NCBI GenBank assembly: GCA_031263965.1
Contig: JAISES010000494.1
Coordinates: forward strand, 1-5,171
DNA from: Prevotella sp.
GTDB lineage: Bacteria > Bacteroidota > Bacteroidia > Bacteroidales > Dysgonomonadaceae
Direction of reading: 5' to 3'
Length of the DNA: 5,171 nucleotides
The notes below the pieces were generated by a model that was not told the origin of the DNA, searched no databases, and was given only the letters and a program-made list of their open reading frames with translations. Shown here in pieces: positions 1 to 5,171 of the stretch. Both the position numbers and the translations under genes were made by a program. How positions within the stretch are numbered: the first letter of the stretch is position 1; every line of letters begins with the position of its first letter.

Positions 1-67
1 GAAATTGTTCGATGGATATACCCTTTTCCTCAAGATGTATTTTATCCGATTCTGTTATCATAGCCAT
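1..67 (-). CDS. DUF4301-like protein, N-terminal fragment (runs off left edge)
   Basis: Only the first 22 codons lie in the window. Reading leftward from ATG at 67-65 gives MAMITESDKIHLEEKGISIE followed by QF, with no stop. An acidic and lysine-rich opening followed by a 'KGIS.EQ' segment resembles, from memory, the N-terminus of the DUF4301 family, large (about 500-residue) Bacteroidota proteins of unknown function. A second in-frame ATG at 61-59 would remove two residues and fits the family start equally well. The gene follows the RNA methyltransferase on the same strand after 39 nt, so it could be the third gene of the folB operon. A TAnnTTTG motif in the gap means it may also have its own promoter. 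With so few residues, the family call is tentative and nothing can be said about active-site residues. Confidence 0.55.
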   Translation of the reverse strand, partial: MAMITESDKIHLEEKGISIEQF

Positions 68-80
68 GAGTTTTATAATA

Positions 81-88
81 CAAAACTA
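81..88 (-). promoter_or_regulatory. Possible -7 promoter motif for the DUF4301-like gene
   Basis: On the minus strand positions 88-81 read TAGTTTTG, an exact match to the Bacteroidota -7 consensus TAnnTTTG, about 13 nt before the ATG at 67. No TTTG-like -33 element is seen at the expected spacing upstream, and the motif has little information content in AT-rich DNA. It may be an internal promoter or chance. Confidence 0.28.
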
Positions 89-106
89 AGAAAAAATATC
101 AATGGA

Positions 107-634
107 TCAGCGTAATTGCCGTGAAAAGTCCCATATAACTATCCCTGCGGCAACCGAGACATTCAACGAATGCTTTGTACCATACTGCGGTATCTCAACG
201 CAGCAATCGCACAAATCCACTACATCCTGCCGTACACCTTTCACTTCATTCCCCAGTATGAGCGCATATTTTCTGTTTTTATCCAAAGTAAGTTCATCGG
301 GCGTAACACTATTTTGAGCCTGCTCTACGGCACAGATCACATAACCTTTTTCTTTCAGGCGCTTCACGGCATCAATTGTATTATCAAAATAACACCATTC
401 CACCGAATATTCTGCTCCTAAGGCCGTCTTGTGTATCTCTGCATGGGGAGGCGTAGCGGTAATGCCGCACAGGCAAACAGATTCGACAAGGAAAGCATCC
501 GATGTGCGAAATACCGAACCTATATTGTTCAAGCTCCGCACATTATCGAGAATTATGACTAAAGGGATTTTTTTCTCTTCCTTAAATTCTTCGACTGTCA
601 GCCTGTTGAGTTCGGTTATTTTTTTTACTTTCAT
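107..634 (-). CDS. SpoU/TrmH-family RNA 2'-O-methyltransferase (single SPOUT domain)
   Basis: This 175-residue protein is predicted to be a cytoplasmic SAM-dependent methyltransferase of the SPOUT superfamily, transferring methyl to a ribose 2'-OH in tRNA or rRNA. All three SpoU motifs are visible. Motif 1 is LDNVRSLNNIGSVFRTSDAF (residues 29-48), with the conserved Asn37 and catalytic-type Arg43. Motif 2 is ALILGNEVKGV (124-134), with the G-N-E of the cofactor knot. Motif 3 is IPQYGTKHSLNVSVAAGI (148-165), with the conserved S-L-N-V. Thus the knot and catalytic residues look intact. The length is close to a bare catalytic domain, like TrmL, and lacks the N-terminal L30e-like substrate-binding domain of RlmB and its relatives; the first 25 residues are only a short lysine-rich lead. 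It starts 5 nt after the folB stop, indicating co-transcription. The class is clear but the RNA substrate cannot be assigned from sequence, so no symbol is given. Confidence 0.93.
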   Translation of the reverse strand: MKVKKITELNRLTVEEFKEEKKIPLVIILDNVRSLNNIGSVFRTSDAFLVESVCLCGITATPPHAEIHKTALGAEYSVEWCYFDNTIDAVKRLKEKGYVICAVEQAQNSVTPDELTLDKNRKYALILGNEVKGVRQDVVDLCDCCVEIPQYGTKHSLNVSVAAGIVIWDFSRQLR

Positions 635-639
635 TTAAT

Positions 640-996
640 TCATTTATCTTCTAAATACACGGCAGCACAATCGATCTGCGCCCCCATAGGAGGATTTCTC
701 TTAGATAGTTTTATCTCCAGACTTTCTATTTTCTCGTACTTGCCTCTGAGCCGCTTCACAATGCGGTAAGCCACATGTTCCAATAATTTGGAAGGCATTG
801 CCATCTCCGCCTTTATATCTTCATACATGTCCGCATAACTCACCGTATCCTGTAAGTCATCGCTTTGTCCGGCTTTCGATAAGTCTATACCTATTTTCAG
901 ATTAATAATATATTCATTCCCCACGATAGTTTCCTGAGGTACAACACCATGATTGGCATAAAAAACGACATTTTCAAGTAAAATATAACTTTTCAT
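640..996 (-). CDS. folB: Dihydroneopterin aldolase
   Basis: This enzyme of tetrahydrofolate biosynthesis cleaves 7,8-dihydroneopterin to 6-hydroxymethyl-7,8-dihydropterin and glycolaldehyde in the cytoplasm. The 118-residue length is typical of the single-domain family. Key residues align with the well-studied Staphylococcus aureus enzyme: Glu22 (in PQETIVG), Tyr54 (in VSYADMYE), Glu73 (in KLLEHVA, pterin anchor) and Lys99 (in KLSKRNPP, the catalytic lysine before the conserved N-P-P). The N-terminal segment ILLENVVFYANHGVVPQE is also the usual family opening. FolX, the dihydroneopterin triphosphate epimerase, shares the fold, but the full aldolase residue set favours FolB. The ATG at 996-994 is the only sensible start, since the family begins here. 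It is the first gene of a minus-strand operon with the RNA methyltransferase 5 nt downstream. A TAnnTTTG motif at 1026-1019 sits just upstream. No other folate gene is in the window. Confidence 0.95.
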   Translation of the reverse strand: MKSYILLENVVFYANHGVVPQETIVGNEYIINLKIGIDLSKAGQSDDLQDTVSYADMYEDIKAEMAMPSKLLEHVAYRIVKRLRGKYEKIESLEIKLSKRNPPMGAQIDCAAVYLEDK

Positions 997-1018
997 AAAG
1001 TGTCAGGATAAATCGATA

Positions 1019-1026
1019 CAAAGCTA
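1019..1026 (-). promoter_or_regulatory. Probable -7 promoter element of the folB operon
   Basis: Read on the minus strand, 1026-1019 is TAGCTTTG, an exact match to TAnnTTTG, the -7 element of the Bacteroidota housekeeping sigma factor. Initiation about 7 nt beyond it would give a leader of roughly 16 nt before the folB ATG at 996. No good -33 TTTG is seen at the usual spacing; the nearest upstream TTG (1064-1062) is too far away. The position at the head of the operon supports it. Confidence 0.42.
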
Positions 1027-1037
1027 AGTTTTTTATT

Positions 1038-1045
1038 TATATTTG
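1038..1045 (+). promoter_or_regulatory. Probable -7 promoter element of the bactofilin gene
   Basis: Positions 1038-1045 read TATATTTG, an exact TAnnTTTG match on the plus strand, 36 nt before the bactofilin ATG at 1082, giving a predicted leader of about 30 nt. It lies back-to-back with the opposing folB motif, 11 nt apart. No -33 element is obvious, and the surrounding T-rich DNA raises the chance of a random match. Confidence 0.38.
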
Positions 1046-1081
1046 TTGTTTAATGGTTTAACAAAAAAGTTTAAGCACACC

Positions 1082-1450
1082 ATGATTATGAGCAGAGAAA
1101 CGCTAATCCCTGCAACGCAGCACAATGTACTGGCGACAGGAACTAATATTAAAGGAGAAATAGGTTCGGAAGAAGATTTCAGGATAGACGGTTCAATAGA
1201 TGGCAACATCACCTGCCGGGGAAAAATAATTGTCGGGCAAAACGGAACAATTACCGGAAATATAACTTGTACGAACATCGAAATTTTTGGTCAGGTAAAA
1301 GGGTATATCATTTGTAAAGACACTCTTATCCTGAGATCGACATCGAGATTTGCCGGCGACATGAAAATGCAGATCATAGAAATAGAACCGGGGGCTCAAA
1401 TCATGGAAAGTACTCTATCGATGATCAATAAGGCTTCGGAACCGGAATGA
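1082..1450 (+). CDS. Bactofilin (DUF583, polymer-forming cytoskeletal protein)
   Basis: Bactofilins fold as a compact right-handed beta-helix and polymerise without nucleotides into filaments that scaffold cell-shape or envelope proteins. The 122-residue product has the expected short disordered lead (residues 1-15) and then beta-helix rungs. The core starts at VLATGTNIKGEI (16-27) and continues through DFRIDGSIDGNI (32-43), GKIIVGQNGTITGNI (47-61) and IEIFGQVKGYI (66-76). It ends in the family signature SRFAGDMKMQIIEIEPGA (88-105). The regularly spaced glycines at the turns are visible throughout. There is no transmembrane segment, and the very short N-terminus could be a peripheral membrane-targeting tail, as proposed for other bactofilins. 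ATG at 1082 is preferred; a second ATG at 1088 (residue 3) is nearly as plausible, as no clear ribosome binding site discriminates. An upstream TTG-initiated extension would overlap the candidate promoter. No partner gene such as an M23 peptidase adjoins it, so its cellular role is open. Confidence 0.92.
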   Translation: MIMSRETLIPATQHNVLATGTNIKGEIGSEEDFRIDGSIDGNITCRGKIIVGQNGTITGNITCTNIEIFGQVKGYIICKDTLILRSTSRFAGDMKMQIIEIEPGAQIMESTLSMINKASEPE

Positions 1451-1516
1451 CTTTTCCTGAAGGATAGGACTGAATACCAAATCGTTCGCTACACAAATAA
1501 CTTAAAGAGCATCCTG

Positions 1517-2821
1517 ATGAAAAAAATTGCATTTTCACTGTTATTTATTCTTATCTCATTAAATTTTTCTGCCCAATCGGCGGACGAAGAGGTAGGAGGA
1601 TACATAAATGACAATAGCTTTTTTTCGTTAAATGAAAAATATCCTGTATTGAAAAATAAAATTCAGTCTCCGATGCTCAAAGCTCTTTCCGAAGCCTTGC
1701 TGTATAGTTTATTCAACCACCCCGAGCAGGCTGTGGCTTCAATAGACGTGCTGGTAAGAGATTATCAGGAAGAAATGGGTTTCGATAATGTAAAAAATAT
1801 GTTAGCCTGGCAAAACAATATCTTGTTCCGCATGGGCGAATATTGTCAAGCTGCCGAAAGGGCTAACAGTTTTCTGGAACAGGTAGCTCCTCATCTGGAT
1901 GCTGAAACTTTAGATCAGGTACGGTCAATCAACAGATACTACAATTCCATGTGTGGTCAGAAGAAAAGTGAACTGATCAGACCTGATAAGGATTGCGAAA
2001 TACCGATATATACAAAAGTCATTGACCTGAAAAACTTCAGAAAGGGGCATTTACTATATGTACCGGTAACAATCGGAGAAAAAGAAGAACGGTTTATTTT
2101 AGATACCGGTTGTCCCGGAGGAGTATTTCTTTCGGAAGAATATGCCGACAATCTGGGAGTGAAAATTACGATGGACTCTCTGAGAGTATCAGGCATGGGT
2201 GGCACAGGCTGGGGGAAAATGGGTGTATTAGACAGCCTCAGCATAGGAAATATGACATTCAGAAACATCGTGGCAACCGTTACTCCATCCGATCCTGCAA
2301 TAGATCCGATTTTGAAAATCAATGCGGTTTTAGGCTCCGACATTATGAAACTGGCCGGAGAAGTTCAGATTTACCCGAAAGATAAAAAAATAATTTTCCC
2401 TGTAAAGAAAACTCCGCTACCGGCTACAGGACAGAACTTAATGATAACCGGAGATGATCTTTTTTCAGTAAAAGTTTACTCAGACAAGCAACCGTTGATC
2501 ATGCATTTCGACACTGGAGATTCCAGTGCCGGCCTTCACTATGATTATTATAAAAAACACGAAGAATATATCAAAAAAGAAGGAAAAAAAACAACTTTTA
2601 TGACCGGAGGCTTTGGCGGGGTTAAAGAAAATGAATATTACATACTCCCCTCTTTTCCTCTTCGGATTGGGGATAAAAACTTCGTAATGAAAGACATTAA
2701 TGTAGGCATAGATCCTATTACTATAATTGCAGGCAGGGACGGGTCTTTAGGAATGAGTTTTATAGATCTGTTTGACAAGATAACAATAAGCTTCGATCAG
2801 ATGTTTGTTGAAGTGGAATAA
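1517..2821 (+). CDS. Exported retropepsin-like aspartyl protease homologue with two DTG lobes
   Basis: The 434-residue protein begins with a signal peptide: Lys2-Lys3, a hydrophobic stretch (residues 4-18) and likely cleavage near Ala19-Gln20, so it should act in the periplasm or at the cell surface. Residues about 30-155 are helical and TPR-like, including AVASIDVLVRDYQEEMG and FRMGEYCQAAERANSFLEQV. Two retropepsin-like lobes follow. Lobe 1 has ILDTGCPGG with Asp196, a glycine-rich flap (MGGTGWGKMG) and the closing hydrophobic-Gly motif NAVLGSDIM (269-277). Lobe 2 has FDTGDSSAG with Asp332, a flap-like TGGFGGVKE and GSLGMSFIDLF (409-419). A pair of DTG aspartates in one chain could form a pepsin-like catalytic dyad, an inference from the fold. 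The residue after DTG is Cys in lobe 1 and Asp in lobe 2 rather than the usual Ala/Ser/Thr, so activity is uncertain. The ATG fits the signal peptide, with AAAGAG 7 nt upstream. It lies 66 nt after the bactofilin and its substrate is unknown. Confidence 0.85.
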   Translation: MKKIAFSLLFILISLNFSAQSADEEVGGYINDNSFFSLNEKYPVLKNKIQSPMLKALSEALLYSLFNHPEQAVASIDVLVRDYQEEMGFDNVKNMLAWQNNILFRMGEYCQAAERANSFLEQVAPHLDAETLDQVRSINRYYNSMCGQKKSELIRPDKDCEIPIYTKVIDLKNFRKGHLLYVPVTIGEKEERFILDTGCPGGVFLSEEYADNLGVKITMDSLRVSGMGGTGWGKMGVLDSLSIGNMTFRNIVATVTPSDPAIDPILKINAVLGSDIMKLAGEVQIYPKDKKIIFPVKKTPLPATGQNLMITGDDLFSVKVYSDKQPLIMHFDTGDSSAGLHYDYYKKHEEYIKKEGKKTTFMTGGFGGVKENEYYILPSFPLRIGDKNFVMKDINVGIDPITIIAGRDGSLGMSFIDLFDKITISFDQMFVEVE

Positions 2822-2822
2822 A

Positions 2823-2850
2823 AATGCTAAGTTAGCATTGGCTAAATGCT
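2823..2850 (+). repeat. Three-armed inverted repeat in the protease-pepP gap
   Basis: The 55-nt gap holds three copies of one short element. AATGCT is at 2823-2828, its complement AGCATT at 2834-2839, and AATGCT again at 2845-2850. The first pair extends to AATGCTA (2823-2829) against TAGCATT (2833-2839) with a 3-nt centre. The middle arm can pair with either neighbour, so two mutually exclusive hairpins are possible. No T-tract follows, so it is not a classical intrinsic terminator; it could be an operator-like site, a weak transcript-end hairpin or chance. The role is unknown. Confidence 0.45.
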
Positions 2851-2876
2851 TAACAAGGCTCTAAATTATATACAAA

Positions 2877-4649
2877 ATGAGCATAAATAAAAGAATAACA
2901 GCCTTGCGAGGCTTTATGGAAGAAAAGGGGCTGCACGCCTTTATTATACCGAGTACCGACTCGCATCTGAGCGAATATCCTGCCCTGCATTGGGCTTCGA
3001 GAGTGTGGATCAGTGGATTTACAGGTTCGGCCGGAACGGTAGTAGTTACCCGCGGCAAGGCCGGGTTATGGACAGATTCGCGCTACTTCCTGCAAGCGGC
3101 TAATGAGTTGGACGAAAACCTTATCACCCTTTTCAAAGAAGGATTGCCAGATACGCCTTCCATCGAAGAATGGCTGATTGCAGAGCTTGAAAAAGGCGAA
3201 AATGTGGGTATCGACGGCAGCGTATATGCTGCAAAAGAAGCCATTAACCTTACTCTTAAGCTAAATATGAAAGGGCTGCACCTGATAAGCGATTATGATC
3301 CGTTCGATGCTATTTGGCACGACAGACCCGCTATCCCTAAAAATCCGATATTCGTTCTTCCTGAAAAATATACAGGCGAAGCCGCCAATAAAAAAATATC
3401 ACGCGTATGCGATGCCGTAGAAAAGGCAGGAGCCGAATCGTTGCTTGTGGCCTCGTTAGATACTATAGCCTGGATATTCAATATCAGGGGCAACGACGTA
3501 AAGTGTAACCCTGTGGCCGTAAGCTATGCCTACATCTCACGAAAAGAAACAGTGCTGTTTATCGACCCTGAAAAACTGACTGCCGAAACGGCAGACTACT
3601 TGAAATCGGAAGGAGTAACGATTGCCGAATACGGAAAAGTGCTCGATTATGTATCGAAAGTCAAAACGTCGGTATGCCTCGATGGAAACAAGGTGACATT
3701 TAAATTATATAATACCGTTCCTCAAGGCCTGCGCATCGTAGATATACCTTCTCCTGCCGACCTGATGAAGAGCATCAAGAATAAGACGGAGATAGAAGGG
3801 TTCCGCAAGGCTATGGAAAAAGACGGAGTCGCTCTTGTGCGCTTCTTTATGTGGCTCGAAAAAGCTGTGCCGGAAGGTGAAGTTGCAGAAATCACAATTC
3901 CAGCCAAACTGGTAGAATACAGAGGACAACAGCAAAATTTCGTTGGCGAAAGCTTCGATACCATTTCAGGATACGGTCCAAATGGAGCCATCGTCCACTA
4001 TCATGTAAGCGAAGAAAGCTCGTTGCCTGTAAAAGCGGAAGGTTTATTGCTTATCGACTCGGGAGCGCAATATTTTGACGGAACAACAGACATCACCCGT
4101 ACAGTATCCACAGGTGCGCTTTCGGAACAAATGAAGAAAGACTATACGATGGTGCTGAAAGGCCATATCGGCATAGCCACAGCCATATATCCGCAGGGAA
4201 CACGCGGTAGCCAGATTGATATCCTTGCCCGCAAAGCATTGTGGGACAACGGGCTCAATTATCTGCATGGCACAGGCCACGGTATCGGCCACTTCCTCAA
4301 CGTGCACGAAGGGCCTCAAAATATCCGGATGAATGAGAATCCGGCAACCTTGCAAATCGGCATGGTTACGTCTAACGAACCGGGACTATACAGGGCAGGG
4401 CAATATGGCATCCGTATCGAAAATCTTGTATTGACCCGACACGAAGTTACTACCGGATTCGGAGACTTCTATTCGTTCGAAACACTTACACTTTGTCCGA
4501 TAGATACCACTCCTATCATCAGGGAAATGCTGACCGGCAAAGAACTGGCATGGTTCAACGAATATCACAAACAAGTTTACGACCGCCTGTCTCCGCTACT
4601 GGATGCAGAAGAAAAAGAATGGTTAAAACAAAAAACAAATGCGATCTAA
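2877..4649 (+). CDS. pepP: Xaa-Pro aminopeptidase, three-domain M24B type
   Basis: This cytoplasmic dinuclear-metal peptidase removes N-terminal residues from peptides whose second residue is proline. The 590-residue length matches the long, eukaryote-like APP1 architecture rather than the roughly 440-residue Escherichia coli form. The first creatinase-like domain covers about residues 5-130 (with FIIPSTDSHLSEY and WTDSRYF) and the second about 155-310. The pita-bread M24 domain covers about 312-530, and a C-terminal M24 extension about 530-588. All five metal ligands are present: Asp394 and Asp405 (DSGAQYFDGTTD), His468 (GTGHGIGH), Glu501 (SNEPGLY) and Glu515 (RIENLVL). The substrate-side histidines His374 (IVHYHVS), His464 and His477 (NVHEGP) are also present. 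The enzyme therefore looks fully functional. The ATG at 2877 begins MSINKRITALRGFM, the usual family opening, behind an A-rich stretch without a Shine-Dalgarno sequence. The end overlaps the next gene by 11 nt. The gene looks less AT-rich by eye than the protease gene before it. Confidence 0.96.
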   Translation: MSINKRITALRGFMEEKGLHAFIIPSTDSHLSEYPALHWASRVWISGFTGSAGTVVVTRGKAGLWTDSRYFLQAANELDENLITLFKEGLPDTPSIEEWLIAELEKGENVGIDGSVYAAKEAINLTLKLNMKGLHLISDYDPFDAIWHDRPAIPKNPIFVLPEKYTGEAANKKISRVCDAVEKAGAESLLVASLDTIAWIFNIRGNDVKCNPVAVSYAYISRKETVLFIDPEKLTAETADYLKSEGVTIAEYGKVLDYVSKVKTSVCLDGNKVTFKLYNTVPQGLRIVDIPSPADLMKSIKNKTEIEGFRKAMEKDGVALVRFFMWLEKAVPEGEVAEITIPAKLVEYRGQQQNFVGESFDTISGYGPNGAIVHYHVSEESSLPVKAEGLLLIDSGAQYFDGTTDITRTVSTGALSEQMKKDYTMVLKGHIGIATAIYPQGTRGSQIDILARKALWDNGLNYLHGTGHGIGHFLNVHEGPQNIRMNENPATLQIGMVTSNEPGLYRAGQYGIRIENLVLTRHEVTTGFGDFYSFETLTLCPIDTTPIIREMLTGKELAWFNEYHKQVYDRLSPLLDAEEKEWLKQKTNAI

Positions 4650-5171
4650 AATATCCTGCATAGTTTTGAGCCTCCTGTCGACTGTCGGGATGGAGGCTCA
4701 AGACATTAAAAATGCATTCAGGCTGGAAGCCGATATTCCACAGATCACAGACAAACTTTATTTCGGACAGTACTGGTTAGGACAATCATACGCCATCGAC
4801 TCCGTAATACCAACAAACGGGAAAGTTATTTTCACCGGAGAGAAACAACTCGATCCGGGCGAATATTTCTTGTACTCGAAAACCGGATTATTAGTAAATC
4901 TACTTTTAGATAAAGGTCAAGACAATGTCCGCATATCGGTAAACCCATCGGACACGAAACAAAGTGAAATATCAGGAAGTGAGGACACCCGCTTATTGTG
5001 GGAATACCAAACTTTATCTCGAAAGGCCGAAACCCTGAAAAAGAGTTTAGCCCAAAAGCCCGACAAAGATGAGGCCGACGAGGTGAAGCGTTTACAAGAC
5101 GACATTCTCCGGCTTATAGCCAAATATCCAGGCACATGGTTTGCAACATATGCAAAAGGCGACATACCCGT
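4639..5171 (+). CDS. Exported DUF4369/DUF5106-like protein, N-terminal part (runs off right edge)
   Basis: An open frame of 177 complete codons starts at ATG 4639 within the last codons of pepP, in another frame, and has no stop before the window ends. It opens with a short signal peptide, MRSKISCIVLSLLSTVGMEA, with likely cleavage before Gln21-Asp22; the Cys at residue 7 is not in a lipobox. Residues 27-115 look like the beta-rich N-terminal domain of Bacteroidota periplasmic thiol-disulfide proteins (DUF4369/DUF5106 type): DSVIPTNGKVIFTGEKQL (54-71), PGEYFLY (73-79), then ISGSEDTRLLWEYQTL (111-126). Residues 127-162 are charged and probably helical, and a conserved-looking YPGTWFATY follows (163-171). 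In such proteins a thioredoxin/TlpA-like domain with CxxC often follows, but that part is outside the window, so redox function is only inferred. The overlap with pepP suggests coupled translation. A strong inverted repeat lies within the signal-peptide codons. Confidence 0.8.
   Translation, partial: MRSKISCIVLSLLSTVGMEAQDIKNAFRLEADIPQITDKLYFGQYWLGQSYAIDSVIPTNGKVIFTGEKQLDPGEYFLYSKTGLLVNLLLDKGQDNVRISVNPSDTKQSEISGSEDTRLLWEYQTLSRKAETLKKSLAQKPDKDEADEVKRLQDDILRLIAKYPGTWFATYAKGDIP
4663..4704 (+). repeat. Long inverted repeat / stem-loop at the start of the last gene
   Basis: TTGAGCCTCC (4666-4675) is perfectly complementary to GGAGGCTCAA (4692-4701). Outward, 4663-4665 (GTT) pairs with 4702-4704 (GAC) through one G-U wobble, giving a 13-bp stem with a 16-nt loop in the mRNA. 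It begins 14 nt after the pepP stop and covers roughly codons 9-22 of the next gene. No T-tract follows on either strand, so a canonical intrinsic terminator is unlikely; attenuation, mRNA stabilisation or translational control are possibilities. The pairing is seen directly, but any function is inferred. Confidence 0.6.

Noticed and set aside
102..638. Plus-strand open frames opposite the RNA methyltransferase gene
   Set aside because: The minus-strand frame carries all three SpoU motifs; the plus-strand translations show no family features.
1043..1081. A TTG-initiated 13-residue N-terminal extension of the bactofilin
   Set aside because: It would begin inside the TATATTTG promoter candidate (1038-1045), adds residues not typical of the family, and two good ATG codons (1082, 1088) sit at the expected bactofilin start.
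1451..1516. Terminator or promoter between bactofilin and protease
   Set aside because: Only a weak TCCT/AGGA complementarity near 1455-1470 is seen; there is no T-tract and no TAnnTTTG motif, so nothing could be supported here.
1957..2343. 128-codon antisense open frame opposite the protease gene
   Set aside because: It lies wholly within a well-supported gene, its translation has no recognisable domain, and it shows no promoter or neighbouring gene on that strand.
2823..2839. Intrinsic terminator after the protease gene
   Set aside because: The AATGCTA/TAGCATT hairpin is AT-rich with a 3-nt loop, and it is not followed by a T-tract on the plus strand.
3705..4355. Several antisense open frames opposite the aminopeptidase gene (76 to 103 codons)
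   Set aside because: They mirror the conserved catalytic-domain codons of pepP and overlap one another in different frames, as expected for shadows of a real gene.
4690..4692. Alternative ATG start for the last gene
   Set aside because: It would delete the signal peptide, and the ATG lies at the edge of the 3' arm of the stem-loop; the start at 4639 gives a normal exported protein.
1..5171. CRISPR array, insertion sequence, tRNA, rRNA, phage or defence genes
   Set aside because: No regularly spaced repeats, transposase-like or integrase-like frames, terminal inverted repeats or structured RNA genes were found; the genes are typical chromosomal housekeeping and envelope genes.

Overview
The window looks like an ordinary chromosomal segment from a member of the Bacteroidota, most likely order Bacteroidales (a Dysgonomonas- or Parabacteroides-like organism would fit; the genus is a guess). 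The reasons are the protein families present (a DUF4301-type N-terminus, a Bacteroidota-style two-lobed retropepsin-like protease with a TPR-like front half, a short bactofilin, a DUF4369/DUF5106-like exported protein), the moderately AT-rich composition, the lack of strong Shine-Dalgarno sequences, and intergenic matches to the Bacteroidota -7 promoter motif TAnnTTTG.

Layout. Positions 1-996 are read on the minus strand: folB (dihydroneopterin aldolase, 996-640), then 5 nt later a small SpoU/TrmH-family RNA methyltransferase (634-107), then 39 nt later the first 22 codons of a DUF4301-like gene (67 to the left edge). Positions 997-1081 form a divergent intergenic region with one TAnnTTTG motif facing each way. 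From 1082 everything is on the plus strand: a bactofilin (1082-1450), a secreted two-lobed aspartyl protease homologue (1517-2821), a three-domain Xaa-Pro aminopeptidase (2877-4649), and the 5' part of an exported DUF4369/DUF5106-like protein. That last gene starts at 4639, inside the end of the aminopeptidase gene, and runs off the right edge.

How the genes work together. folB and the methyltransferase are almost certainly co-transcribed, linking a folate biosynthesis step with RNA 2'-O-methylation by position only; no biochemical link is visible. The aminopeptidase and the exported protein overlap and are probably translationally coupled. The bactofilin, protease and aminopeptidase are collinear with gaps of 66 and 55 nt, so they may be one loose transcript or several. 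No convincing intrinsic terminator separates them.

No mobile element, CRISPR array, tRNA, rRNA or clearly new multi-gene system is visible. The points most worth a second look are a long stem-loop inside the signal-peptide codons of the last gene, a three-armed inverted repeat before the aminopeptidase gene, and the two-DTG architecture of the protease.
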